From Anaerotruncus rubiinfantis (GTDB taxonomy: Bacteria > Bacillota > Clostridia > Oscillospirales > Ruminococcaceae), in assembly GCF_900078395.1 (NCBI RefSeq), contig NZ_FKLA01000008.1, forward strand, positions 124,001 through 188,000: DNA of 64,000 nt. The letters are read 5' to 3'. Position numbers and translations under genes: made by a program. This document shows, piece by piece, positions 1 through 6,887 of the stretch (positions are counted from its first letter, which is position 1; each line of letters starts with the position of its first letter). The notes under the pieces are model-generated. The model searched no databases. It was not told the origin of the DNA and saw only the letters and a program-made list of their open reading frames with translations.

Positions 1-2
1 AC

Positions 3-290
3 ACGCTTCTCAATCTATGTGAGGACACGCAGCGGTATCTGTACGCCTGTGTAATGCACCGGACATGTGCCGTTTGCGGAAAGCATGCGGATATCCACGA
101 ATGGGATCGCGTGGGGATGGGCCGCGACCGGGAAGATATCCACCATGAGGGCCAGCGGGTGCAGCCGCTCTGCCGGGAGTGCCACAATGAGGTGCACGCA
201 ATGGGGCAGGAGCCATTTGATAAGCTCCATCATATCACCTGGATTCGGCTGACAGAGGAGATGTGCAGGAAACTCGGGTGGAAAGCATAG
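3..290 (+). CDS. Phage HNH-family nuclease, C-terminal part (5' end outside window)
   Basis: The reading frame is open from the first bases of the window, so the N-terminus is missing. The visible part has a CxxC pair (CAVC), an H-E-W-D stretch, the GMGRDRE segment, an HHEG motif and a second CxxC pair followed by HNEVH. This arrangement is typical of the putative HNHc nucleases in the replication region of Firmicutes phages, where zinc-binding Cys pairs flank the ββα-metal nuclease. It stands immediately before the replication initiator, with 9 bases between them. Function is inferred from motifs only. Confidence 0.75.
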   Translation, partial: TLLNLCEDTQRYLYACVMHRTCAVCGKHADIHEWDRVGMGRDREDIHHEGQRVQPLCRECHNEVHAMGQEPFDKLHHITWIRLTEEMCRKLGWKA

Positions 291-299
291 GAGGACAAG

Positions 300-953
300 A
301 TGGAAAAACCGAACTATTATGCGGTGCTTCCGGCATGTGTCCGGTACGACGACCGCCTCAAACCCGCCGAAAAGCTGCTGTTCGCGGAGCTCACAAGCCT
401 ATCACAGGCAGAAGGATATTCCTGGGCCAGCAACGGTTATTTTTCGAGGCTCTATAAAGTGTCGAAGGAAACCGTCTCACGGTGGCTCAGTCATTTACAG
501 GAGTGCGGGTACATAAAAGTCAGCGTCGATCAGCAGGCAGGGAATGGCCGCAGAATTATCGTTTTTGATCCCGTTTTGGATCAGGGGGTATTGACAAAAA
601 GATCAATAGGTATTGACGAAAAGATCAAGACCCCTATTGACAAAAAGATCAACCATAATAATACAAGTATTAATAATAAAAAAGAATATATATATGGCTT
701 CGACGATTTTTGGAAAGCCTATCCGAAAAAGATTGCAAAGCAGGACGCTTTGAAAGCATATCAAAAGCTGAAAGCCGACAGCGCCTTATTGGATAAACTC
801 CTGAATGCGCTGGAGAGGCAGAAACAAAGCCCGGCTTGGAAAAAGGACGGCGGACAATATATTCCGCATCCGGCGACATGGCTGAATGGGCACAGATGGG
901 AGGATGAAATCCCAAAGAGCGAAGAAACAGGGAGGTGGCGCAGCCTTGATTAG
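300..953 (+). CDS. Phage replication initiator, winged-helix protein
   Basis: A 217-residue protein with an N-terminal helix-turn-helix of the replisome-organiser type (about residues 20-75; motif region YSWASNGYFSRLYKVSKETV). A middle linker rich in Lys, Ile and Asp is encoded by DNA iterons. The C-terminal segment (FDDFWKAYPKKIAKQDALKAY, ending in PATWLNGHRWEDE) is common in phage DnaD-like or 'helix-turn-helix' replication proteins. An AGGAGG-like site lies before the ATG. The next gene is a replicative helicase, so this protein probably opens the origin within its own gene and loads the helicase. The role is inferred from domain layout and position. Confidence 0.8.
   Translation: MEKPNYYAVLPACVRYDDRLKPAEKLLFAELTSLSQAEGYSWASNGYFSRLYKVSKETVSRWLSHLQECGYIKVSVDQQAGNGRRIIVFDPVLDQGVLTKRSIGIDEKIKTPIDKKINHNNTSINNKKEYIYGFDDFWKAYPKKIAKQDALKAYQKLKADSALLDKLLNALERQKQSPAWKKDGGQYIPHPATWLNGHRWEDEIPKSEETGRWRSLD
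589..700 (+). other. Candidate phage replication origin: three iterons plus AT-rich stretch
   Basis: Three near-identical 18-bp direct repeats of TATTGACAAAAAGATCAA occur at 589-606, 611-628 (one change) and 635-652, with start-to-start spacing of 22 and 24 bp. An almost pure A/T stretch from 653 to about 695 follows. The repeats lie inside the initiator gene and encode the linker residues. Iterons plus a DNA-unwinding element inside the initiator gene is the layout of lambda ori and many Firmicutes phage origins. Confidence 0.75.
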
Positions 954-2163
954 CCCAAACAAAGAAGCGGAGCAGGCGGTGATCGGAGCAATCATCATGA
1001 GCCCGGAAACGGTTCTGCCGGAGGCGGTTTTACAGATTGGCCTGGAAGATTTTCAGATCGTGGAGTATCGCAACGTCTATGCGGCCTGTAAGGCGCTTTA
1101 TGACCTCAATAAGCCGGTGGATGTGCTCACGGTGCTGGGGAGGCTGGATGAGGCGTACAAGCCCCTGATAGCCGAAGCGTGCGCGGCGGCCCCGACCGTC
1201 AAAAACTTTCAAAGCTATATCGGGCTGGTGAAAAGCTCGGCACGCCGGATTCGGGCATACCGAGAAGCACAGTCCCTGGAAGCGGCCCTGCAGGAAGGAG
1301 AAGAACTCGATGAATGCCGGACGCTTGCGGTGCGGGCGAACGAAGCACTCAATGAGACGGATGCAAAGACTGAGCTTTCCGCAAAGGATCTGTTCCTGCG
1401 TTTCTACGAAACCAAGATGAAGCCAAAAACCTATATCAAGACCGGGATTTCACGGCTTGACCGGCTTACATACATTGACCGGGGGGACTATGTGATCGTC
1501 GGCGCACGGCCTTCGGCGGGTAAGACGGCGCTGACTTTGCAGCTGATGCTTACAATGGCACGAACAATGAATGTGGTTTATTTCAGTCTGGAAACGTCCG
1601 GCATGAAGCTGATGGATCGGATTGTGGCGAACTTCACGAGTACGCCGCTGTCATCGATTAAGGAAGGAACCGTGACTGACTGGTCAAGGATCGCGGAGGC
1701 ATACGACCGTTTCAAAAACCTGCGGCTATTTGTCGTGGAGGCGGCGGGCTGGACGGTGGCGCAGATTCGCGCGAAGGCGGTGCAGCTGCGGGCAGACGTG
1801 ATCTTTATCGATTATCTTTCGCTCATAAAAAGCGAAGGGAAGGGGCTTTATGAGCGGGTCACGAACATCTCGATGGATCTGCACACGATGGCGCAGCAGT
1901 CGAAAATAACGGTTGTGGCGCTGTCCCAGCTCAACCGGGAGGGAAAAGGCGAGCCGGACATGACAAGCCTTCGAGAATCCGGGCAGATTGAACAGGACGC
2001 GGACGTGATATTACTGTTACACGAGACTGACCGGGAACAGCAAAACTCAGACCGCAAGCTCATTATCGCAAAAAACAAAGAAGGTTCAACAGGATACATC
2101 ACCCTTTCGTTTACAGGGGAGTTCCAGCGGTTCTGCGAGTACGAGACGAGGTACGAAGAATGA
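946..2163 (+). CDS. Replicative DNA helicase, DnaB family
   Basis: The N-terminal domain begins NKEAEQAVIGAII, as in DnaB. The RecA-like ATPase domain has Walker A GARPSAGKT at about residues 186-194 and a Walker B-like IFIDYLSLI, with SQLNREG and a DADVILLLH region further on, as in DnaB. I chose the TTG at 946 because GGAGG at 931-935 is correctly spaced and the family N-terminus starts there; an in-frame ATG at 886 lies deep in the previous gene. That gives 405 residues and an 8-base overlap with the initiator gene. It unwinds DNA at the phage fork and is probably loaded by the preceding protein. Confidence 0.9.
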   Translation: MISPNKEAEQAVIGAIIMSPETVLPEAVLQIGLEDFQIVEYRNVYAACKALYDLNKPVDVLTVLGRLDEAYKPLIAEACAAAPTVKNFQSYIGLVKSSARRIRAYREAQSLEAALQEGEELDECRTLAVRANEALNETDAKTELSAKDLFLRFYETKMKPKTYIKTGISRLDRLTYIDRGDYVIVGARPSAGKTALTLQLMLTMARTMNVVYFSLETSGMKLMDRIVANFTSTPLSSIKEGTVTDWSRIAEAYDRFKNLRLFVVEAAGWTVAQIRAKAVQLRADVIFIDYLSLIKSEGKGLYERVTNISMDLHTMAQQSKITVVALSQLNREGKGEPDMTSLRESGQIEQDADVILLLHETDREQQNSDRKLIIAKNKEGSTGYITLSFTGEFQRFCEYETRYEE

Positions 2164-2480
2164 ACAGCCGCCAAAAAGGAGCCGCAGGGGAGCGGGAGCT
2201 TGCCCGGAAACTGCGTGACCTGGGATATGATTGCAGACGCGGTCAGCAGTACAGCGGAGCCAATGGGGATGCTGATGTTGTGGGCCTGCCGGGAATCCAT
2301 ATCGAGTGCAAACGGGTCGAGCGGCTTTGCATTGAGGACGCTATAGCGCAGGCGAAGCGGGACGCACGGGAAGGCGAAATGCCTGTTGTAATGCACCGCA
2401 AGAATCACTGTGAGTGGTTGGTAACAATGCCACTTGACCAGTGGATCGAAATTTACCGAGAATGGGAGGCGGGACAATGA
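2160..2480 (+). CDS. Holliday-junction-resolvase-like PD-(D/E)XK nuclease
   Basis: A 106-residue protein. The N-terminal GAAGERELARKLRDLGY segment, the central GDADVVGLPGIHIECKR (the D...ExK catalytic pattern of the PD-(D/E)XK fold) and a later Gln-containing helix (AIAQAKRDA) match archaeal Hjc-like and phage resolvase families. Its ATG overlaps the helicase stop as ATGA, so the two are translationally coupled. It probably resolves branched recombination or replication intermediates before packaging. Confidence 0.72.
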   Translation: MNSRQKGAAGERELARKLRDLGYDCRRGQQYSGANGDADVVGLPGIHIECKRVERLCIEDAIAQAKRDAREGEMPVVMHRKNHCEWLVTMPLDQWIEIYREWEAGQ

Positions 2481-2731
2481 AAAATGCTTACGCTGTAAAG
2501 TTGCAGCAACGAAAGGCAGCGGAACTTCATGAGGCGACGACGGAGGGCTTCGACTTTGCCTTAAACCTATGCGCCGTGGCTCTGAACAATATATTTGGTT
2601 TTGGCGACGAGCGGCTCACGCGGCTTGAAAATGAAGTGACCCGGATACTAGAAGAAGATTTCGCGAGTGACATGGAAAAGGCCTCTTACGGGCTTAAAAA
2701 CCGCGTAAAACAGATCCGGAGAATCTCATGA
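2477..2731 (+). CDS. Small phage protein of unknown function
   Basis: The start is the ATG that overlaps the preceding stop (ATGA), with GGGAGG upstream, giving 84 residues. The protein is predicted mostly helical, with a conserved-looking core LNLCAVALNNIFGFGDERLTR, and has no recognisable catalytic motif. It is translated as part of the replication operon. I do not recognise a function. Confidence 0.6.
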   Translation: MKNAYAVKLQQRKAAELHEATTEGFDFALNLCAVALNNIFGFGDERLTRLENEVTRILEEDFASDMEKASYGLKNRVKQIRRIS

Positions 2732-2753
2732 AACGCCATAAACCGAAACCGAG

Positions 2754-3383
2754 GTGATAAAAACGCTGGAACTAAATCAACTTTACAACATGGATTGCAT
2801 GGATGGGATGCGGGAATTCCCGGACAAATATTTTGAACTGGCGATTGTAGATCCGCCCTATAGAGATGAATCGGAGAATTGCCCCACAAAAGATATGCGG
2901 AAACACGGGACAATGAAAGCTTTCGGAAAAAAGCCAGACGCAAAATATTTTGATGAGTTGTTTCGCATAAGTCAAAATCAAATCATATGGGGCGCAAACA
3001 ATTTTAAATTACCAGAATACAAAGGATTCGTTGTCTGGAAAAAACAAACGATATCCGAGAAATTTACCATGTCGATGGCGGAAGTTGCCTACATATCGGA
3101 GGGGCTTGGAACGATATCTAAAGTGTTTGAGTATCCGCCGCAGGGCAAAAAAGACGATTGTAGAATCCATCCCACGCAAAAGCCGGTAGCGCTCTACGAG
3201 TGGCTATTATCCAAATACGCAAAACCCGGAGACAAGATCCTCGACACTCACGCAGGCAGCGCGTCCAGCCTGATTGCCTGCCACAACATGGGATTTGATT
3301 ATATCGGATTTGAGATCGACCGGGATTATTACGAAAAAGCGCTGGAGCGCCTGGAGGCGGTTAAAGCGCAAATTAGGTTTTAA
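2754..3383 (+). CDS. DNA methyltransferase, N6-adenine/N4-cytosine class
   Basis: Motif IV DPPY lies near residue 35 and is preceded by the MDCMDGMREFPD segment usual in this family. The SAM-binding motif comes late (PGDKILDTHAGSASSLIACHNMGFDYIGFEID), so the order is that of beta-class enzymes, with the HPTQKP motif just before it. At 209 residues this is a compact phage type. The first possible start is GTG 2754; the true start may be slightly downstream because GAGGTG overlaps it. No restriction partner is beside it, so it probably protects phage DNA or is regulatory. Confidence 0.85.
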   Translation: MIKTLELNQLYNMDCMDGMREFPDKYFELAIVDPPYRDESENCPTKDMRKHGTMKAFGKKPDAKYFDELFRISQNQIIWGANNFKLPEYKGFVVWKKQTISEKFTMSMAEVAYISEGLGTISKVFEYPPQGKKDDCRIHPTQKPVALYEWLLSKYAKPGDKILDTHAGSASSLIACHNMGFDYIGFEIDRDYYEKALERLEAVKAQIRF

Positions 3384-3423
3384 AACCAAACCGCCCGGCG
3401 TAGCAGGGAGAAAGGGACGAGCC

Positions 3424-3879
3424 ATGAAAAAAGAATTACCACGCATTTGTTACATACTCGGCGGAGATGAAACGCCGCTGGAAATAGGCGAAAAATTTGA
3501 GGTTAGATCAGATTATGGCACACTTTATATGCGAGCCCACATAGAGGAGGATGGAACTGTATACGGCAGACCCGACGTAGCGATACCAGGATGCCATCTT
3601 TGCCAGCTCATCCAAGGCGAGCTAAAAATCATCCGCCGCCCACGCTACACCGATCAGGATATCGCAATCATGCGCGGGAGAGTGGCAGAGGGCACGCCGT
3701 GGGTTGCGCGTGACAAAGATGGATATCTGTATGCGTTCGAGAGAAAACCAGAATTACACGCGCTCGGAGCATGGTTCAGTGAAGATGATTGTTATTACAC
3801 TATCGATGAAAATTTGCTGTTGTGGATAAACTTCGGCGAGTGCGTAGACCTGAGAGAGATATTGGATGAGGTGCAATAA
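3424..3879 (+). CDS. Hypothetical phage protein, 151 aa
   Basis: The start was taken at the ATG preceded by GGGAGAAAGGGA rather than an in-frame ATG 150 bases upstream that would lie inside the methyltransferase gene. The sequence has β-rich segments and a cysteine pair (GCHLCQL) near residue 57, with a W/Y-rich C-terminus. No family recognised. It starts the run of small accessory proteins that fills 3.4-6.3 kb. Confidence 0.55.
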   Translation: MKKELPRICYILGGDETPLEIGEKFEVRSDYGTLYMRAHIEEDGTVYGRPDVAIPGCHLCQLIQGELKIIRRPRYTDQDIAIMRGRVAEGTPWVARDKDGYLYAFERKPELHALGAWFSEDDCYYTIDENLLLWINFGECVDLREILDEVQ

Positions 3880-4068
3880 ATGAAAGCAAAGTTTAACGTT
3901 GTGTGTGGCCGCGCGGTGTTCTCTTACAAAAGCGACGATATCACCCTAAATAAAGCAATTGAGTTGGTCAGGAACCCGGAAGTAATTAGCATCACGATCA
4001 CCAAGCAAACGCCAGCGCAGTATCTTAAATCACAAAAAGCTTTGAATGAGGTGGACGGGCATGAATAA
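3880..4068 (+). CDS. Small phage protein, 62 aa, unknown
   Basis: The gene starts directly after the previous stop and ends inside the next gene, as expected for tightly packed phage operons. The peptide has an N-terminal β-strand pattern (KFNVVCGRAVFSY) and a short helix; no motif is recognised. Confidence 0.5.
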   Translation: MKAKFNVVCGRAVFSYKSDDITLNKAIELVRNPEVISITITKQTPAQYLKSQKALNEVDGHE

Positions 4069-4360
4069 CCTGACAAAAGAGCAAATAGACCGGGCGATCA
4101 AAAGCTGTAAGTGTCGAATTGAATCTTATCGTGAGCATCTTAAAATGCCGAATCATCGCGGCAAGAGCAGGTGCGAGCATTCCGTCGAGATTGAGCTTGT
4201 TAAAATTGCTGCCTTACAAAATGAGCGGGAACGGCTGGAAGGGTGCAAATATTGCTTGAACGAAGACGTGCTCACTTTTGATGATGACTATAATGAGCTT
4301 GACGGAGCGCCAGCGCACTTTTGCCCCATATGTGGGCGCTATTTGCGGGAGGTGCAATAG
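4061..4360 (+). CDS. Small zinc-ribbon phage protein
   Basis: The start at 4061 is preferred over an in-frame ATG at 4046 because GAGGTGG lies just before it. It has 99 residues: a helical N-terminal half with regular charge, then C-x2-C (CKYC) and C-x2-C (CPIC) pairs at the C-terminus that would bind one zinc. It is the first of several Cys-pair proteins in this stretch. Function unknown. Confidence 0.6.
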   Translation: MNNLTKEQIDRAIKSCKCRIESYREHLKMPNHRGKSRCEHSVEIELVKIAALQNERERLEGCKYCLNEDVLTFDDDYNELDGAPAHFCPICGRYLREVQ

Positions 4361-4573
4361 ATGAAAGATTTAAAACCCTGCCCATTCTGCGGCTCAGACG
4401 ATATTAGAGCGGGTGCATTTGAAATAAGTCCTGAATGTTACATCGAATGCTGTAATTGCGGGGCGAGAATAGATGCTGAAATTCCGTGGGGAGATTCAGA
4501 TAGACAAGAGCACGATAATGCTTGCTTGAAAGCATTACGTAAACTTTGGAACAGGAGGAGCACCAATGGCTGA
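4361..4573 (+). CDS. Lar-like restriction-alleviation family protein
   Basis: The 70 residues follow the Lar pattern: LKPCPFCGS at the N-terminus, a second Cys pair (CCNCGA) in the middle and a terminal ALRKLWNRR. Members called 'Lar family restriction alleviation protein' reduce host type I restriction in a few studied phages, but most homologues are only annotated by this zinc ribbon. Start codon directly follows the previous stop. Confidence 0.65.
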   Translation: MKDLKPCPFCGSDDIRAGAFEISPECYIECCNCGARIDAEIPWGDSDRQEHDNACLKALRKLWNRRSTNG

Positions 4574-4889
4574 ATACATAGAGCGGGAAGCCGCATTGAG
4601 TATATGCCAGAAAGAATACGAAGATTGCCTAAAAATGCACGATTATTGCGGAGATTCCGTAGCGTGGAATATAGGAGGAGCAATTAAGGGCCTACCCGCC
4701 GCCGATGTCGCACCGGTGGTGTATGGGCGGTGGATTATGCACGACGACGAATTTGGACTTACATGCGAATGCTCCGAATGCCACATCGAGACATGCGGAG
4801 ATACCCCGCACTGCCCCCATTGTGGAGCGAAAATGAAATTAGTAAAATGGCCGTGGATGGACGGAGGCGAAGAAGATGCGGCTGATTGA
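4566..4889 (+). CDS. Small zinc-ribbon phage protein (IEREAAL...CPHCGAKM type)
   Basis: It opens with YIEREAALSICQKEY, has a central LPAADVAPVVYGRW and ends with two Cys pairs (CECSEC and CPHCGAKM). This layout recurs in many Clostridia phage accessory proteins. It overlaps both neighbours by a few bases. Function unknown. Confidence 0.6.
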   Translation: MAEYIEREAALSICQKEYEDCLKMHDYCGDSVAWNIGGAIKGLPAADVAPVVYGRWIMHDDEFGLTCECSECHIETCGDTPHCPHCGAKMKLVKWPWMDGGEEDAAD

Positions 4890-5208
4890 TGCAGATGCAC
4901 TTTCCCTTCAGATTCTTGACGCAACATATTACGACAACTCTGACGAAGATGTTATTTGGGAAATGGTCCAAGATGCCCCCACCATCGATCCCATCCACGC
5001 AGCGGGCGGGTGTAGGTGCGCGGAGTGCAAAAATTTTGTATATGAGCATGATCGACCAAACCGTCTGAAAAATCATCCACCTAATTTCGGCAGGTGCGGT
5101 TACCTTGATTTTGCGCATAAGGACACAGATTTTTGCAGCTATGGAGAACGAAAGGATGGCGCGAAACAAAAGGAGGCTGGAACCGATGTACACCAGCAAG
5201 ACGATTGA
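4876..5208 (+). CDS. Small Cys-rich phage protein (RLIDADAL type)
   Basis: It starts MRLIDADALSLQ, has a DAPTIDP segment and then four cysteines (CRCAEC, C...C) that could form a zinc site. The family appears repeatedly beside IEREAAL-type proteins in gut Firmicutes phages. No activity is known; operon position suggests early expression. Confidence 0.6.
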   Translation: MRLIDADALSLQILDATYYDNSDEDVIWEMVQDAPTIDPIHAAGGCRCAECKNFVYEHDRPNRLKNHPPNFGRCGYLDFAHKDTDFCSYGERKDGAKQKEAGTDVHQQDD

Positions 5209-5557
5209 GGAGTTTCTTTCCTTTCTCCGGGACAGCGCTCAGATTTATCACATCCGGCGAGCGGAACAGGAGAAACAGGAGAAAATTACCCAAGACATCC
5301 TACACTCATTAGAGCTGGACAACCTCAATTATCGGGATACCGCAAAAGCCGCCATAAGGCTCCGGGAAGCCCGTCAGAAGCGCAGAAACGCCAAAGACGC
5401 GGCGGAAGAACTTGAACCCATAGAACAATATGTCAGAAATAATCAACCGGAAATAAAGGCCTTGGAGCGGCTCCTTGGAGAAGTCAGAAAGGCAGAACGC
5501 AAACACGAAAACAGAATTTATATACCGAAATCACAAAGGGAGGCTACCCATGATTAA
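5186..5557 (+). CDS. Coiled-coil phage protein, unknown
   Basis: ATG 5186 is chosen because AGGAGG stands 9 bases before it; in-frame ATGs at 5105 and 5141 lie inside the previous gene and lack such a site. The 123 residues are very rich in Glu, Arg and Lys with heptad-like spacing, suggesting a long helix or coiled coil. No family recognised. Confidence 0.6.
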   Translation: MYTSKTIEEFLSFLRDSAQIYHIRRAEQEKQEKITQDILHSLELDNLNYRDTAKAAIRLREARQKRRNAKDAAEELEPIEQYVRNNQPEIKALERLLGEVRKAERKHENRIYIPKSQREATHD

Positions 5558-5693
5558 TGCAACATCCGATGTACTCTTTGCCCTCTCCTGCTTTATCCTT
5601 GCGGGCTTTGCAATCACAATTGGCAAGATGATCGCGGAGTTGTTGCTCGGAGGATTATTCAGCCGCCGGAAAACAGACGAGGACAAGCCATGA
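5550..5693 (+). CDS. Single-span small membrane protein
   Basis: 47 residues: a single hydrophobic stretch (about residues 8-34, LFALSCFILAGFAITIG onward) followed by a basic RRK tail. AAGGGAGG lies upstream. It sits in the early region, away from the holin, so a lysis role is unlikely. Confidence 0.5.
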   Translation: MINATSDVLFALSCFILAGFAITIGKMIAELLLGGLFSRRKTDEDKP

Positions 5694-5872
5694 TTTACCC
5701 ATGTGACACCTGCAAAAAGAGAGTATGCCCCATTTATCACAACAGAGAGTACGAGTTGAGGAGTTGTGCCGATTGGAGAGAGTGGTTTATACAGGAGTGG
5801 GGCAGCATACAGCAAGCGGCCATTAGTACCAACAAAGATGCAACTTGCAATTTGGAGGGATATATGCTATAA
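5690..5872 (+). CDS. Small Cys-rich phage protein
   Basis: 60 residues beginning MIYPCDTCKKRVCPIY, with a further Cys in RSCADWREW. The closely spaced cysteines suggest metal binding. It overlaps the previous gene by four bases (ATGA) and its stop overlaps the next start (TAATG). Confidence 0.5.
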   Translation: MIYPCDTCKKRVCPIYHNREYELRSCADWREWFIQEWGSIQQAAISTNKDATCNLEGYML

Positions 5873-5873
5873 T
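5845..5873 (+). promoter_or_regulatory. Strong-looking sigma-70 promoter inside the small-gene run
   Basis: TTGCAA (5845-5850), a 17-base spacer and TATAAT (5868-5873), with TG in the extended -10 position. It would start transcription near 5880, inside the following small gene, and drive the region containing hairpin 6051-6082 and the structured RNA. Confidence 0.5.
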
Positions 5874-6042
5874 GAAAGTAGTAGATAAAAAGAAACTATT
5901 GACTGGCGACCTGGTGCAAGAAATTGAGAATATTGTCTTGCGGGGCAATGTGGCGGAGGTCAAAAGGCTCAAACATGAAGTCGTTGTGTTTGAGAGAATA
6001 TCAGAAAGAAAAATATCGGCTCCCGTAGAGTCTCGGGAGTAA
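5872..6042 (+). CDS. Small phage protein (KKLLTGDLVQEIE type)
   Basis: 56 residues, charged, with an LLTGDLVQEIENIVLRG opening similar to small conserved proteins in other Clostridia phages. The GGAGGG site is 12 bases from the ATG, a little far. The start codon overlaps the -10 of a promoter, so transcripts from that promoter could not express it. Function unknown. Confidence 0.45.
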   Translation: MKVVDKKKLLTGDLVQEIENIVLRGNVAEVKRLKHEVVVFERISERKISAPVESRE

Positions 6043-6050
6043 CAGCCAGA

Positions 6051-6093
6051 GTGGGCTATGAGCAGAAATGCTTGTAGTCCACTTTTTTATTTT
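6051..6093 (+). terminator. 14-bp GNRA-loop hairpin with T-tract
   Basis: GTGGGCTATGAGCA (6051-6064) pairs with TGCTTGTAGTCCAC (6069-6082) across a GAAA loop, with a few G-T pairs, followed by TTTTTTATTTT. A smaller hairpin (CTCCCG/CGGGAG, 6020-6039) precedes it. It can terminate RNA started at about 5880, making a roughly 210-nt transcript. Confidence 0.65.
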
Positions 6094-6097
6094 ACTT

Positions 6098-6313
6098 ATG
6101 AAAAATCTCGAAGAACTGAAAATCGAATATCTCAACCAATTAGAGCCCATCAGGAAGCGTCGGGAGGCTTTGCAAGCGGGCTTGAAAGGCACGAACGGGA
6201 AAGAACGAGACGAACTGGAAAAGCGCATTAAAGGGCTTTACCGCTCGGAACAGAGCCTGTTATACAGTCTGTCGCAGATCCAGGCGAGCATTGACGGAAA
6301 GACAAAGTGTTGA
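6098..6313 (+). CDS. Small helical phage protein, unknown
   Basis: 71 residues, Glu/Arg/Leu-rich with an LEELKIEYLNQLEPIRKRREAL start, likely coiled coil; it resembles the small DUF1492-like regulators only in style. The start has no good ribosome site because a terminator-like hairpin precedes it, so expression may be low or the start may differ. Confidence 0.4.
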   Translation: MKNLEELKIEYLNQLEPIRKRREALQAGLKGTNGKERDELEKRIKGLYRSEQSLLYSLSQIQASIDGKTKC

Positions 6314-6860
6314 TATGCCGCAAAGGGCGCACGAGCCTGACGCGGTACGAACAAAACCAGCCGTGAGGTTTCAAAAGGCGGGTGCCTGCATCGGCCTTGT
6401 TTTTAGGAGCGGCATTTAGACATAACCGTGTGGCGGAATAGGTAGACGCTATGGTGACGGGTAGAGTGGCACCTATAACCCTGAAGGCGGTTAGGGCTTA
6501 AGTGCTCACGCTTTTCAGGCCGCAGAAATGCGCGATGGGCGTAAGATGGCAAACCACTCATGCAGGGTGCAAATCCCTGCCACGGTACATTGTACCCGAT
6601 GAACCGTATGCTCCCAGCCAGTATGCGGGGGGGGGGCCACACAAGGTTGTGCGTGATCCTGTGCTGGAGTTAAAACGCACAACGCAATTGAGCGGTGCCC
6701 AGCGCCAGGCGGCTTGCTCAAAGAAAAGCCGCCAACACGAAAGCAAAGAATCGGCGGAACCTGTGCAATGTGCAGAAGCCGCGCCCATGTTTGATTCATG
6801 GGGCTTTCGCCATTTGTACAACCTCCTTTCACCCGCTGGCATACCGGGCAAAGTATGCCC
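6314..6860 (+). ncRNA. Large highly structured non-coding RNA candidate (ornate phage RNA, ROOL/GOLLD-like or new)
   Basis: No credible gene lies here, but pairing is dense. ATGCCGC (6315-6321) pairs with GCGGCAT (6409-6415) to close a branched 5' domain. A tRNA-like domain spans 6424-6587. The 3' domain has GTTGTGCGT/ACGCACAAC (6646-6654 with 6675-6683), GGCGGCTT/AAGCCGCC (6708-6715 with 6726-6733), CCCATG/CATGGG (6784-6789 with 6797-6802) and GGCATAC/GTATGCC (6838-6844 with 6853-6859). Length, prophage setting and Firmicutes host fit the large ornate RNAs ROOL and GOLLD, but I cannot match a consensus from memory. A run of ten G (6627-6636) lies inside. Confidence 0.6.
6424..6587 (+). ncRNA. 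tRNA-Leu-like fold with the anticodon arm replaced by a branched domain
   Basis: ACCGTG (6425-6430) pairs with CACGGT (6581-6586). Then come TG and a Leu-type D arm (6433-6449, GCG...CGC with loop GG). The T arm is 6562-6567 paired with 6575-6580 around loop TGCAAAT. Six plus six pairs give the usual 12-bp acceptor/T stack. Between D and T arms lie about 112 nt, closed by GAGTGG/CCACTC (6464-6469 with 6554-6559) and holding TAACC/GGTTA and a CGCA-GAAA-TGCG hairpin. No normal anticodon arm and no CCA. GGTAC/GTACC (6584-6596) could compete with the acceptor stem. Confidence 0.6.
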
Positions 6861-6863
6861 TAA

Positions 6864-6879
6864 CTCCTAAAATAAGGAG
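6864..6879 (+). promoter_or_regulatory. Small hairpin hiding the ribosome site of the 6888 gene
   Basis: CTCCT (6864-6868) can pair with AGGAG (6875-6879) across a six-base A-rich loop. AGGAG is the ribosome site of the gene starting at 6888, so its translation could be held back unless the structure opens. Confidence 0.35.
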
Positions 6880-6887
6880 CGGAAAAA

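Noticed and set aside
6424..6587. An ordinary tRNA-Leu gene, or a tRNA-Leu with a group I intron
   Set aside because: D and T arms look right, but no pair of anticodon stem halves can be joined by removing one segment, the insert (about 110 nt) is too short for a group I intron, and no P/Q/R/S core was seen.
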